The notes under the pieces: generated by a model
What the model saw: only the letters and a program-made list of their open reading frames with translations
Database searches by the model: none
Told to the model about the DNA's origin: nothing
Program-made: the position numbers and the translations under genes
Part shown: positions 1-8,574 of the stretch, piece by piece
How the letters are laid out: each line of letters opens with the position of its first letter
How positions within the stretch are numbered: position 1 is the first letter of the stretch
Origin: JASHUC01 sp963849095
GTDB lineage: Bacteria; Pseudomonadota; Gammaproteobacteria; Steroidobacterales; Steroidobacteraceae
Length of the DNA stretch: 64,000 bases
Direction: 5' to 3'
NCBI GenBank assembly: GCA_963849095.1
Contig: CAWKGA010000009.1
Location: 372,001 to 436,000, forward strand

Positions 1-1401
1 CTCTCGTGGGCGCGCAAGGCGCGAAGCGAAGGTCCGCCGGGACCGATGCCGAAGACCGCCGGCGACGTGCTGACGCGCGGTGACGTCATCTACGTCGTCA
101 CCGATGGCGAGCACGGCGCGCAGCTCGCGCAGGTACCCGAGGCCCAGGCCGCGCTGGTCGCGCTGGACCCGCACGACGGCGCCGTCGCGGCGCTGGTGGG
201 AGGTTTCGACTACTTCGCGAACAAGTACAACCGCGCCATCCAAGCCGAGCGGCAGCCGGGGTCCGGGTTCAAGCCCTTCCTGTACTCCGCCGCGCTCGAC
301 GATGGATTCACGCCGGCTTCGATCGTGCTCGATGCGCCGATCGTGCTCGACGACCCGGGGATGGAGATGGCGTGGCGGCCCGAGAACTCGGAGCGCGACT
401 TTCGCGGTCCCATCAGGCTTCGCGAGGCGCTCGATTGGTCGCGCAACCTGGCCACGATCCGGTTGCTGAGGCAGATGGGCATCAAGTACGCGACGGACTA
501 CGCGGCGAGATTCGGATTCGATGCCGGGCAGCTCCCGCAGAATCTCACGCTCGCGCTCGGGACGCTGCAGGCGTCGCCTTTGCAGATGGCGTCGGCTTAC
601 GCGGTCTTCGCAAACGGCGGCTTCCGCATCGATCCGTACTTCATCGATCGGATCGAGGACATGGCGGGAGATGTGGTCTGGCAGGCTGAGCCGCGCATCG
701 CCTGTCCGCAATGCGAGCAGCCGGTCGCACCCGCGTCGCAGGGCGGCCCCACGGCGCAAGCGGCCACCGCATCGGCAAGCCCCGCCGTGCAAGTCGGCCC
801 CGCAACACCGGGCCCGCTGGCCTTGGCCCGCTCGATGTCGGCGAGCGAGTTGCTCGCCGCCGAGGATGCCATCCGCGGGGGCCGCGGCGATTTGCCGCCG
901 AATCGCATCGCACCCCGCGTCATCAGCCCCCAGAACGACTACCTGATGACTGATATGCTCGCGAGCGTGATCAAGCACGGAACGGGCCAGCGCGCGCTCG
1001 CCCTGCATCGCGACGACATCGCCGGCAAGACGGGCACCACGAATCAATCGCGCGATGCGTGGTTCAACGGCTTCACGCCGGATCTCGTCGCGACGGTCTG
1101 GGTCGGCTACGATCAGGAGCGCTCGCTCGGCGAGACCGAGGAAGGCAGCCGCACGGCGCTGCCGATCTGGGTCTACTTCATGCACGATGCGCTGCAGGGC
1201 GTGCCGGAGACGCGCCGTCCCATGCCCGACGGGCTCGTCACGCTGCGCATCTCGCCGGTCACGGGCAAGCTCGTGAGCGCGGAGAGCGCCAACGGGATGC
1301 TGGAGACGTTCATGGTCAATCACCTTCCCGCAGGAGGCGACGCCACAGAGGACACCCGGTCCGGACAGGGTCAGAGCCCGGCCGGCAATTCGCTGTTCTG
1401 A
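1..1401 (+). CDS. mrcA: Penicillin-binding protein 1A, C-terminal part (5' partial)
   Basis: Class A penicillin-binding protein that polymerises and cross-links peptidoglycan at the periplasmic face of the inner membrane. The frame is open at base 1, so the membrane anchor and glycosyltransferase domain lie outside the window; the first ATG inside (46) is not a true start. The transpeptidase domain is present: the nucleophile Ser of the SxxK box (GSGFKP, Ser codon 262-264), the SxN box (SRN, 439-447) and the KTG box (KTGTTN, Lys codon 1027-1029). An insert rich in Ala, Pro and Gln lies between the second and third boxes, and the tail is polar. mrcA is the usual name for this architecture; a paralogous class A enzyme cannot be excluded without the N-terminus. 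Confidence 0.93.
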   Translation, partial: LSWARKARSEGPPGPMPKTAGDVLTRGDVIYVVTDGEHGAQLAQVPEAQAALVALDPHDGAVAALVGGFDYFANKYNRAIQAERQPGSGFKPFLYSAALDDGFTPASIVLDAPIVLDDPGMEMAWRPENSERDFRGPIRLREALDWSRNLATIRLLRQMGIKYATDYAARFGFDAGQLPQNLTLALGTLQASPLQMASAYAVFANGGFRIDPYFIDRIEDMAGDVVWQAEPRIACPQCEQPVAPASQGGPTAQAATASASPAVQVGPATPGPLALARSMSASELLAAEDAIRGGRGDLPPNRIAPRVISPQNDYLMTDMLASVIKHGTGQRALALHRDDIAGKTGTTNQSRDAWFNGFTPDLVATVWVGYDQERSLGETEEGSRTALPIWVYFMHDALQGVPETRRPMPDGLVTLRISPVTGKLVSAESANGMLETFMVNHLPAGGDATEDTRSGQGQSPAGNSLF

Positions 1402-1434
1402 CTACCCGTAGCCGTGCGCGGGCCCCTACCGATC

Positions 1435-2043
1435 ATGCCCAAACGACGTTCGGTTCGTAGCGAAAATCTTCGACGGGCGCTCGCTCAGGAAGCGGCCCGG
1501 GTCATGTGCGAGCACGGCATCCGAGACTTCCTCGCGGCCAAGCGCAAGGCGGCGGACCGCCTCGGCGTGACGGACGACGCCGTGCTGCCGAAGAACACCG
1601 AGGTCGAGGCCGCGCTCGCCGAGTACCAGCGCCTCTTCGGAGGCGCCTCCCACGTCGAATCGCTCCACGCCCAGCGGCGCGCCGCGCTGCAGGCCATGCT
1701 CATGCTGGGCGACTTCGAGCCGCGGCTCGTGGGCCCCGTGCTCACCGGCACCGCGACGGCGCACTCGGACGTGCAGCTGCACCTGTTTGCGGACACGCCT
1801 GAGTTCGTCGCGATCACCCTGATGGATCAGGGCATCCGGCACGAGATCACGGCGCGGCGCGTGAAGATGAACGCGGACCGCGTGCTCGAATACCCGGGCG
1901 TGCGGTTCGAGATCGATGATCAGGCGATCGAGGCCACGGTGTTCCCCGCCGATGGCATCCGGCAGGCGCCGGTGAGCCCGATCGACGGCAGGCCGATGCG
2001 CCGCGCGGACGTTTCGGAGCTGGAAGCGCTGCTGGAGCCGTGA
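1435..2043 (+). CDS. Conserved hypothetical protein, nucleotidyltransferase-like motif
   Basis: A 202-residue soluble protein starting 31 bases after the penicillin-binding protein stop, so probably co-transcribed with it. ATG 1435 (MPKRRS) is preferred over GTG 1414 because the extra residues look like translated spacer; neither has a good ribosome binding site. The N-terminal half is helical and basic. The middle holds GPVLTGTATAHSDVQLHLF, resembling the G-x-x-x-G-T-x-x-S-D-h-x-L signature of minimal nucleotidyltransferases, and the C-terminus ends with SPIDGRPMRRAD. I recognise it as a conserved proteobacterial hypothetical of unknown role; the nucleotidyltransferase idea is inference from one motif. 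Confidence 0.8.
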   Translation: MPKRRSVRSENLRRALAQEAARVMCEHGIRDFLAAKRKAADRLGVTDDAVLPKNTEVEAALAEYQRLFGGASHVESLHAQRRAALQAMLMLGDFEPRLVGPVLTGTATAHSDVQLHLFADTPEFVAITLMDQGIRHEITARRVKMNADRVLEYPGVRFEIDDQAIEATVFPADGIRQAPVSPIDGRPMRRADVSELEALLEP

Positions 2044-2091
2044 TCCGCGGCGGGCGGCAGTGAGCGCGCTGGGCGGTGCCGGGCGCGGCAG

Positions 2092-3390
2092 TCAGCTGCG
2101 CTTGGCGATGTCGCCGTAATCGCGCCGCGTCGGCCCGGTGTAGAGCTGCCGCGGGCGCCCGATGCGCATCTGGGGGTCGGAGATCATCTCCTGCCAGTGA
2201 GCAACCCAGCCGACGGTGCGCGCGATGGCGAACATCACGGTGAACATCGAGCGCGGGATGCCGATCGCGCTGTAGATGATCCCGGAATAGAAATCGACGT
2301 TCGGATAGAGCTTGCGCGAGACGAAGTATTCATCCTTGAGCGCAATCTCCTCCAGGCGCAGGGCGAGCTCGAACAGCGGATTGTCCGCCCGCCCGAGCTT
2401 CGCGAGGACCTTGTAGCACATCTCGCGGATGATCTTCGCGCGCGGGTCGAAGTTCTTGTAGACGCGATGCCCGAAGCCCATCAGCCGGAAATGGCTCGAG
2501 CGGTCCTTCGCCATCGCGAGGTACTTCGGAATGTTGTCCACCGTGCCGATCTGCTCGAGCATCGCGAGCACCGCCTCGTTCGCACCTCCGTGCGCCGGTC
2601 CCCAGAGCGCCGACACGCCCGCCGAGATGGCGGCATAGGGATTGGCGCCGGTGCTGCCGGCGAGACGCACGGTCGAGGTGCTCGCGTTCTGCTCGTGGTC
2701 GGCATGGAGGATGAAGAGCAGGTCGAGCGCCTGGCTCGCGACAGGGTCGAGCTGGTAGGGCTCGCACGGAACGGCAAAGAACATGTGCAGCAGGTTGCTG
2801 CAGTAGTCGAGGTCGTTGCGCGGATAGATGAACGGCTGCCCGAGGGAGTGCTTGTGTGCCGCCGCCGCGATGGTCGGCATCTTGGCGACGATGCGGTGGG
2901 CGAAGATCTCCCGATGGCGCGGGTTATGGATGTCCATCGAGTCGTGGTAGAACGCCGAGAGGGAGGCAACCACCGCCGAGGTCATCGCCATCGGGTGCGC
3001 GTTGTGGTGAAAGCCGTTGAAGAAGCGCAGCAGCGTCTCGTTGATCATCGTGTGATGCTGGATGCTGCTCGTGAACTCAACGAGCTGGCGGCGAGTCGGA
3101 AGCTCGCCGTACAGGACGAGGTAGCACACCTCCGTGAACGTGCTCTTCTCCGCCAGCTGCTCGACCGGATAGCCGCGATACAGCAGGATGCCCGCATCGC
3201 CGTCGATGTAGGTGATCTTGCTCTCGCACGCGGCGGTGACGCCGAATCCCGGGTCGAAAGTGAAGAGATCGTAATCTTTGTAGATCGAGGCGACGTCGAT
3301 GGCGCGCGGCCCGATCGTGCCCGGCCGGACCGGAAGCTCCGATTTCTTGCCGGTGGCGCAGTCGCCAAGCTCGAACTTGCTCTCGGTCAT
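2092..3390 (-). CDS. gltA: Citrate synthase
   Basis: Condenses acetyl-CoA and oxaloacetate to citrate, the entry step of the TCA cycle. The 432-residue product is the normal length of the hexameric, NADH-regulated type found in Gram-negative bacteria. The catalytic residues are visible: His in WGPAHGGANEA, His in GFGHRVY and Asp in YPNVDFYSG. The frame extends upstream to 3477, but the family N-terminus matches MTESKFELG at 3390, so that ATG is chosen. It converges on the upstream hypothetical gene across a 48-base gap without a clear terminator and is followed at its 5' side by rpmE on the same strand. Confidence 0.97.
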   Translation of the reverse strand: MTESKFELGDCATGKKSELPVRPGTIGPRAIDVASIYKDYDLFTFDPGFGVTAACESKITYIDGDAGILLYRGYPVEQLAEKSTFTEVCYLVLYGELPTRRQLVEFTSSIQHHTMINETLLRFFNGFHHNAHPMAMTSAVVASLSAFYHDSMDIHNPRHREIFAHRIVAKMPTIAAAAHKHSLGQPFIYPRNDLDYCSNLLHMFFAVPCEPYQLDPVASQALDLLFILHADHEQNASTSTVRLAGSTGANPYAAISAGVSALWGPAHGGANEAVLAMLEQIGTVDNIPKYLAMAKDRSSHFRLMGFGHRVYKNFDPRAKIIREMCYKVLAKLGRADNPLFELALRLEEIALKDEYFVSRKLYPNVDFYSGIIYSAIGIPRSMFTVMFAIARTVGWVAHWQEMISDPQMRIGRPRQLYTGPTRRDYGDIAKRS

Positions 3391-3548
3391 TTTGATTGCG
3401 CTTTTCGCGGACGCCCGCCGTACACCCGATGTTGCGCGAGCGAGACCGAGCCTTACACGGTCCGCGGACGGAATCAAGGCGACCGTAGCCGACGGGCGGC
3501 GGGTGGACGCCTCAGTCCCCGCCCGGCATCGTCATCCGACGGCCGCTG

Positions 3549-3767
3549 TCAGCGGCTGCTGCCGGCCATGGCGCCGTACTTCTTGCGGAACTTGTCCACG
3601 CGGCCGGCGGTGTCGACGATCTTTTGCTTGCCGGTATAGAAGGGGTGACAGTTGGAGCACACCTCGACCTGCAGATCATGCCCGAGCGTCGAGCGCGTCT
3701 TGAACGTGTTCCCGCAGGTGCAGACGACGTTGATCTCGGTGTAATCGGGATGAGTCGACGCTTTCAT
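3549..3767 (-). CDS. rpmE: 50S ribosomal protein L31 (zinc-binding type)
   Basis: A 72-residue ribosomal protein of the large subunit. Paired cysteines CTCGN and CSNCHPFYTGKQ mark the zinc-containing (A) form rather than the zinc-free paralogue made under zinc limitation. The C-terminal GRVDKFRKKYG is typical. It stands alone on the minus strand between gltA and a long AT-richer spacer that probably carries its promoter. Confidence 0.97.
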   Translation of the reverse strand: MKASTHPDYTEINVVCTCGNTFKTRSTLGHDLQVEVCSNCHPFYTGKQKIVDTAGRVDKFRKKYGAMAGSSR

Positions 3768-3901
3768 GGCTGTGCTCGGTGAGGTCTGGGTGGTCCGGGG
3801 AGAAAAAGGCGCGCGAGTTTACCGGCGAATTGTCCAGCGCTCAAGCGGTGCAGTGGGCCCCGCCGCGCCGGCGGCGGACAAAGCCCTTGCAGGGGCCCCA
3901 A

Positions 3902-3935
3902 CTATCCACAGAAGCTGTGGATAACTCTGTGGACA
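3902..3935. promoter_or_regulatory. DnaA-box-like cluster
   Basis: Bases 3916-3924 (tgtggataa) are the exact reverse complement of the consensus DnaA box TTATCCACA. An inverted near-match (ctatccaca, one mismatch) lies at 3902-3910 and a weaker one (tgtggacac) at 3929-3937. A further one-mismatch box (tgtgtataa) is at 4107-4115. DnaA binding is inferred from the match; no dnaA, dnaN or gyrB gene is nearby. Confidence 0.5.
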
Positions 3936-4028
3936 CTGTCCGCCTGAAAGGGCCGAAATCGGCGCGAAGTTGCATATTTGTTACCTTGGCTAAAAAATGA
4001 CCAGGCAATTTCAGGCTTATTCATCAAT

Positions 4029-4077
4029 GGATTACGTGCGTCTCATCCAGCGACTTGATCGGTATAGCGCGTAATCC
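4029..4077. repeat. Inverted repeat in AT-rich spacer
   Basis: ggattacg at 4029-4036 is inverted as cgtaatcc at 4070-4077, with 33 bases between the arms. It sits between the two groups of DnaA-like boxes. No run of T follows, so it is not an obvious terminator; its function is unknown. Confidence 0.35.
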
Positions 4078-4150
4078 GCTCATTTACCGATAGCCCCTTT
4101 CGGGCCTGTGTATAACGGCCGCGGCGCGGGCCGGCGCGAACGGTCCAGAT

Positions 4151-5332
4151 CTAGTTGACAGCAGCCTGTGCGTGGGGCATGGGACCCGGCAGAAAGCGCA
4201 CCAGCAGGTCGTTGAGGAACCGCGCTCCGAGCGACGTCGGCTTCCAGTGCGCCCCGGCGCGGCTCATTAGCCCGCTTTCCTGCAGGTTTTCGAGAGTGGG
4301 GCCGACCGCGCTCCAGTTCAAGCCGGTGCGCATCTCAAACAAGGCTGCGTCGAACCCTGCCGTGAGGCGTAGCGCATTCAGCATGAACTCGAAGGGCAGA
4401 TCGCGAGCCTCCACCGCCTTGCGGGTGGCGGAGCTTGCCGCAGCCGCGAGGTAGCGGCGCGGCTCGCGGGTCTGCGTCGTGCGGACGATGCGGCCCTCCG
4501 CCGGATCGGTGAGCTTGCCGTGCGCGCCGGCCCCGACACCCAGGTAGTCGCCGAAGGTCCAGTAGTTGCAGTTGTGGCGCGCGACCCACCCGCCGCGCGC
4601 GTGAGCGGAGGTCTCGTACTGCGCGAAGCCTGCGTTCTCCAGGCGCTCGCGGCAGGCCGCGAGCATGTCGGCGGCCGCATCGTCCGAGGGGAGCGGCGGC
4701 GGCGCCGCCGCGAACGGCGTGCCCGCCTCGATCGTCAGCTGATAGTGCGAGAGGTGCGCGGGCTCGAGGGCAATCGCCCGCTCGATATCCGCGCTAGCGC
4801 CGCGCTCATCCTGGCCCGGCAGCGCATACATGAGATCCAGGTTGAAGTTGGGAATGCCGGCCGCGTGCAGCTCCTCCGCGGCTCGACACGTCTCCTCGGG
4901 CGAGTGAATCCGGCCGAGCGCCTCCAGCGCCGCGCGGTCGAAGCTCTGCGCGCCGAGCGAGACCCGATTGACCCCGGCCGCGCGGTACTCGCCGAACCGG
5001 CCGCGCTCGATCGTGCCGGGATTGGCCTCGAGCGTGATCTCGACATCCTCGGCGAAGCCGAAGGTGGCGCGCGCCGCGGCCAGCACGCGCTCAATCGCCG
5101 CGGGCGAGAACAGGCTCGGAGTGCCGCCGCCGAGAAACACACTGATCAACGATCGGCCCGCGGCGTCCGGCGCCTGGCGGTCCATATCCTGCATCAGCGC
5201 CTCGACGTAGCGCTCCTCCGGCAGCGAGTCCTTGAGCGTGTAGGAATTGAAATCGCAATAGGGACACTTCCGCACGCACCACGGGAAATGCACGTAGAGC
5301 GACAAGGGGGGCCGGGAGAGGGATGAGGACAT
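4151..5332 (-). CDS. hemW: Heme chaperone HemW (radical SAM, coproporphyrinogen oxidase-like)
   Basis: Cytosolic radical SAM protein of the HemN/HemW family that binds and delivers heme. The [4Fe-4S]/SAM motif is CVRKCPYC (Cys 19, 23 and 26 from the chosen start), followed by the FLGGGTPS glycine-rich segment and the ANPGT segment. At 393 residues it has HemW rather than HemN length and lacks the extra N-terminal cysteine region of the true oxygen-independent oxidase. The frame continues up to a TTG at 5371, but ATG 5332 (MSSSLSRPP) puts the first strand at the usual distance from the Cys motif. It follows rdgB by 42 bases and is likely the last gene of the rph-rdgB-hemW run. Confidence 0.93.
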   Translation of the reverse strand: MSSSLSRPPLSLYVHFPWCVRKCPYCDFNSYTLKDSLPEERYVEALMQDMDRQAPDAAGRSLISVFLGGGTPSLFSPAAIERVLAAARATFGFAEDVEITLEANPGTIERGRFGEYRAAGVNRVSLGAQSFDRAALEALGRIHSPEETCRAAEELHAAGIPNFNLDLMYALPGQDERGASADIERAIALEPAHLSHYQLTIEAGTPFAAAPPPLPSDDAAADMLAACRERLENAGFAQYETSAHARGGWVARHNCNYWTFGDYLGVGAGAHGKLTDPAEGRIVRTTQTREPRRYLAAAASSATRKAVEARDLPFEFMLNALRLTAGFDAALFEMRTGLNWSAVGPTLENLQESGLMSRAGAHWKPTSLGARFLNDLLVRFLPGPMPHAQAAVN

Positions 5333-5374
5333 GGGGGCGCTATCAATGCGGCCGGGGCGGCGCGCCGTCAAGCC

Positions 5375-5962
5375 TCACGGGCGCAGCTGCGCCCTGAGCG
5401 AGGAGAGCGCCTGGGCGCGATGGCTCACGGCGCTCTTCTCCAAAGGCTCGAGCTCGGCGGCCGTACGGTCGCCGTGCCGCGGCAGGAAGATCGGGTCGTA
5501 GCCGAAGCCCCCCTCGCCCCTTGGAGCCGCGGCGATCAGGCCTTCCCAGCAGCCCTCGCCGAGGATCGGGCGAGAGTCGTCGGCGCTGCCGACGTACGAG
5601 ATGACACATCGGTAGCGCGCCGTGCGGCGCTCCGGCGGAACGCCCCGCAGCTCCTCGAGCAGCTTCTCGAGATTCTCCCGGTCGGTCGCGTGCTCGCCCG
5701 CGTACCGCGCCGACCAGACGCCGGGTCGTCCGCCGAGCGCATCCACTTCGATGCCCGAATCGTCCGCCAACGCCGGCAACCGCGCGGCGCTCGCGGCGTG
5801 GCGCGCCTTGATCAGCGCGTTCTCGGCGAAGGTGGACCCCGTCTCGGGCACAGACTCGACGCCCAGCTGCTGCTGCGGCACGAGCTCCCAGCCGAGCGGG
5901 CCTAGCAGCGCGGCGAGCTCACGGAGCTTCCCGGCATTGCCGCTCGCGAGCACGACCCTCAC
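5375..5962 (-). CDS. rdgB: XTP/dITP diphosphatase (RdgB/HAM1)
   Basis: House-cleaning nucleotide pyrophosphatase that hydrolyses dITP, XTP and ITP to monophosphates, preventing incorporation of deaminated purines. The 195-residue product begins with the family signature VLASGNAGKLREL and contains TFAENALIKARHAA, ADDSGIEVDALGG, PGVWSARYAG and GFGYDPIF. The start is a GTG at 5962 whose last bases overlap the rph stop (GTGA overlap), a common sign of translational coupling; an open frame further upstream is only the rph shadow. Confidence 0.95.
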   Translation of the reverse strand: MRVVLASGNAGKLRELAALLGPLGWELVPQQQLGVESVPETGSTFAENALIKARHAASAARLPALADDSGIEVDALGGRPGVWSARYAGEHATDRENLEKLLEELRGVPPERRTARYRCVISYVGSADDSRPILGEGCWEGLIAAAPRGEGGFGYDPIFLPRHGDRTAAELEPLEKSAVSHRAQALSSLRAQLRP

Positions 5963-6690
5963 GGCGCCGAGTACAGGGCCTGGGCCTGCAGCGCGAACAG
6001 CCGGCCGAGGCCCGTCGCGGCGAGATCGAGCAGCGCATCGAGCTCGTGGCGCCGGAACGCGTGGCCCTCGGCCGTGCCCTGCACCTCGACGAAGCCGCCA
6101 CCGTTGTTCATGACGACGTTCATGTCCGTCTCGGCCTCGGAATCCTCGGCGTAATCCAGGTCGAGCACCGGCTGGCCATCGAAGATCCCGACGGAGACGG
6201 CGGCGACCTGTCCGTGAATGGGACTCGAGGCGAGGGCCCCGCGCCGTACGAGGCCCTCGCAAGCTTCGGCGAGCGCCACGTAGCCTCCGGTGATCGCTGC
6301 GGTGCGCGTGCCGCCGTCGGCCTGTAGCACATCGCAGTCGATCGTGATGGTGCGCTCCCCGAGCGCCTGCTGGTCCACCACGGCGCGCAGCGAGCGGCCG
6401 ATGAGCCTCTGGATCTCCTGGGTGCGCCCGCTCTGCTTCCCGCGCGCGGCTTCGCGCGCCGAGCGCGTATGCGTCGAGCGGGGCAGCATGCCGTACTCCG
6501 CCGTCACCCAGCCCTTGCCCTTGCCGCGCAGGAATCCCGGAACGAAATCCTCGATGCTCGCCGTGCAGAGCACGTGCGTGTCGCCGAACTCCACGAGCGC
6601 CGAGCCCTCCGCGTGCTTGGCGGCTCCGCGCGTGAGCCGCACCACCCGCAGCTCGTCGGCCGCACGGCCGCTGGGCCTCGCCCGGCTCAC
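5959..6690 (-). CDS. rph: Ribonuclease PH
   Basis: Phosphorolytic 3'-5' exoribonuclease that trims tRNA 3' ends. It is 243 residues, with the family features RxxGRxxDELRxV (here SGRAADELRVV), TRGAAKHAEGSALV, the conserved EYGMLPRST loop, GRTQEIQRLIGRSLRA, ADGGTRTAAITGGYVAL and the phosphate-binding region near DLDYAEDSEAETDMN. It overlaps rdgB by 4 bases downstream and the PP2C gene by 4 bases upstream, so the three are probably one transcript. Full length, no lesions seen. Confidence 0.96.
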   Translation of the reverse strand: MSRARPSGRAADELRVVRLTRGAAKHAEGSALVEFGDTHVLCTASIEDFVPGFLRGKGKGWVTAEYGMLPRSTHTRSAREAARGKQSGRTQEIQRLIGRSLRAVVDQQALGERTITIDCDVLQADGGTRTAAITGGYVALAEACEGLVRRGALASSPIHGQVAAVSVGIFDGQPVLDLDYAEDSEAETDMNVVMNNGGGFVEVQGTAEGHAFRRHELDALLDLAATGLGRLFALQAQALYSAP

Positions 6691-7454
6691 CGGCCGGACC
6701 AGCGTATCGCCGCGGCGGACGTGTTATCGCTCCCCGGGCCGTTGTTGGCGACGGCGCTCCGGCAGACCGCCGCGAGCGTGTCCCGCAGCGGCTTGCCCGG
6801 GGCCGTGAGGCCGGCGATATCCTCATCGCGGGTGCCGCTCCAGAGCCCGTCCGTGCACAGGAGCACCACGTCGTCCGGCTGCAGGCTGCAGCGTCGGCTC
6901 ACGGACATGTCCGGCAGGACGGGATCGCCGCCGAGACAGCATTCCACGAAATTCCGCATCGGATGCGTCTGCGCCTGCTCCGCGGTGATCAGGCCCTCGC
7001 GATACAGCAGCTCGACATGGCTGTGATCGCGCGTGCGCGCAACCACGGAGCCGTGCCGCAGATGGTAGATGCGGCTATCCCCGATGTGCGCCCACCAGGC
7101 CCACGCCTGCTGCACGAGGCACACCGCGCAGGTTGCGCGTGGACGCTGCTCGAGCGGCAGGTGCAGGCCGATCCGCACGACCTCCTCGTGAGCGCGCCCG
7201 AGCGTCAGATGCAGGAAACCGAGCGGGTCGAACAGCGGCTGCGGCGTGTGCCAGAAGGTCTCGAGCATGACTTGCCGCGTCACTTCCGCGGCGCGGCCGC
7301 CTTCCGCATGGCCGCCCATGCCGTCGACCACGACGAGAAGGGCGGCATGCTCTGCGACGGCGATCGCGACGCGGTCTTGATTGTCATCGCGGCTGCCGAG
7401 AAGGCTTAAGTCGGCGTACTCGACCTGCAAGGAAGGGCCCTGCTCATCTGCCAT
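6687..7454 (-). CDS. PP2C-family serine/threonine phosphatase
   Basis: A 255-residue metal-dependent protein phosphatase without membrane segments, of the Stp/PppA type. Metal-binding motifs are intact: SRDDNQDRV near residue 21, VDGMGGHAEGG at 43-53, the HIGDSRIYHLR segment in the middle, LCTDGLW near 205 and the GSDNTSAA metal ligand near the C-terminus. The substrate is unknown and no partner kinase lies in the window. The ATG at 7454 faces the divergent yicC gene, so the 125 bases between them must hold promoters in both directions. Placement as first gene before rph, overlapping it by 4 bases, is notable. Confidence 0.9.
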   Translation of the reverse strand: MADEQGPSLQVEYADLSLLGSRDDNQDRVAIAVAEHAALLVVVDGMGGHAEGGRAAEVTRQVMLETFWHTPQPLFDPLGFLHLTLGRAHEEVVRIGLHLPLEQRPRATCAVCLVQQAWAWWAHIGDSRIYHLRHGSVVARTRDHSHVELLYREGLITAEQAQTHPMRNFVECCLGGDPVLPDMSVSRRCSLQPDDVVLLCTDGLWSGTRDEDIAGLTAPGKPLRDTLAAVCRSAVANNGPGSDNTSAAAIRWSGR

Positions 7455-7579
7455 GCTCGGCGCGCTTTATAGCACCCCCGGTGCGGCGGCGGTAAGCAAT
7501 CCGACGCCCGAAGCTTCTGGAAGCCTGATAGGCTCAGGGGCCGACGCGAGCTCCCAAAGGTCCGAGAGATGGGTTCCAC

Positions 7580-8455
7580 ATGATCGCGAGCATGACGGGC
7601 TTTGCGCGGCGCGAGGCCTCCGGCCCCTGGGGCGCGCTCGTCTGCGAGCTGCGCAGCGTCAACCACCGCTTCCTCGAGACCGGCTTCCGACTGCCCGAGG
7701 AGCTGCGCAGCCTCGAGCAGGAGCTGCGGCAGGCGTTTGCCCGCGAGCTCAAGCGGGGCAAGGTCGACTGCACGTTCTCCTACCGCCCCGCTCAGGGCGC
7801 GGAGCGGACGCTCGAGCTCGACACCGACGCGCTCGAGCGCCTGCTGGCGCGGGTCCGCGAAGTGTCGGCCCAGATGCCAAAGGGCGTCGCGATGGCGAGT
7901 CCGATCGACGTGCTGCGCTGGCCGGGCGTCATCCGCAACGCTGGCGCCGGCACGGACGAGCTGGTGGCCGCGGCGCGCGAGCTCGCCGCCTCGACTCTCA
8001 CGGACCTCGCCGCGACGCGCTCGCGGGAGGGCGCGCGCCTGCGGGAGCTGCTCGAGCAGCGCTGCGCCGCGCTCGGGAATCTGGTGGAGCAGGTGCGAGC
8101 GCGGGTGCCCGAGGTGCAGGCGCGCGTTCGCGCGCGGCTCGACGAGCGGCTCGCTGAGCTCAAGGCCAGTGTCGATCACGACCGGATCGAGCAGGAGCTC
8201 GCGATGCTGCTGCAGCGGCTCGACATCGACGAGGAGCTCGACCGCCTCACGGCGCATGTTGAGGAGATCCGCCGCGTCGTGATGGGTAACGACGCCGCGC
8301 CCGGCGGACGTCGTCTCGACTTCCTGATGCAGGAGCTCAATCGCGAGGCGAATACGCTCTCCTCGAAGTCTCAGGACCTCGAGACGACGCGCGCGGCGGT
8401 CGACATGAAGGTCGTGATCGAGCAGATGCGGGAGCAGGTGCAGAACATCGAGTGA
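7580..8455 (+). CDS. yicC: YicC-family endoribonuclease/adaptor
   Basis: A 291-residue YicC protein. The N-terminus IASMTGFARRE and the block VNHRFLETGFRLPEELR are diagnostic, as is the C-terminal DFLMQELNREANTLSSKSQD region. The family has been linked to RNA decay as a ribonuclease or adaptor. ATG 7580 begins exactly at the family N-terminus. Normally gmk follows directly; here the next core gene downstream is 39 kb away, so this gene marks the left core border of the accessory island. Confidence 0.93.
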   Translation: MIASMTGFARREASGPWGALVCELRSVNHRFLETGFRLPEELRSLEQELRQAFARELKRGKVDCTFSYRPAQGAERTLELDTDALERLLARVREVSAQMPKGVAMASPIDVLRWPGVIRNAGAGTDELVAAARELAASTLTDLAATRSREGARLRELLEQRCAALGNLVEQVRARVPEVQARVRARLDERLAELKASVDHDRIEQELAMLLQRLDIDEELDRLTAHVEEIRRVVMGNDAAPGGRRLDFLMQELNREANTLSSKSQDLETTRAAVDMKVVIEQMREQVQNIE

Positions 8456-8574
8456 GTTCCGGGCACTTCCGGAGACGTCCGCCAATGCTTCCGTAACTTA
8501 CTGAGTTATTGACTGTTTTCCCCGTTATCGTCCATAGTCGTCCTACCTGATCCGGTGCTACCTTTGCAGCTAAA

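Larger units (their letters stand above)
3768..4150. other. Intergenic spacer rpmE-hemW, no gene
   Basis: No credible coding frame in 383 bases. The stretch 3960-4095 is noticeably richer in A and T than its surroundings. It holds a DnaA-box cluster and an inverted repeat, listed separately, and probably the rpmE promoter reading leftward. Confidence 0.6.

Noticed and set aside
2197..3639. 480-codon plus-strand frame opposite gltA
   Set aside because: Antisense shadow of citrate synthase; composition is Arg/Glu/Asp-rich without any family signature.
3902..4115. Chromosomal origin oriC
   Set aside because: Too few DnaA boxes and no dnaA/dnaN/gyrB/rpmH neighbours.
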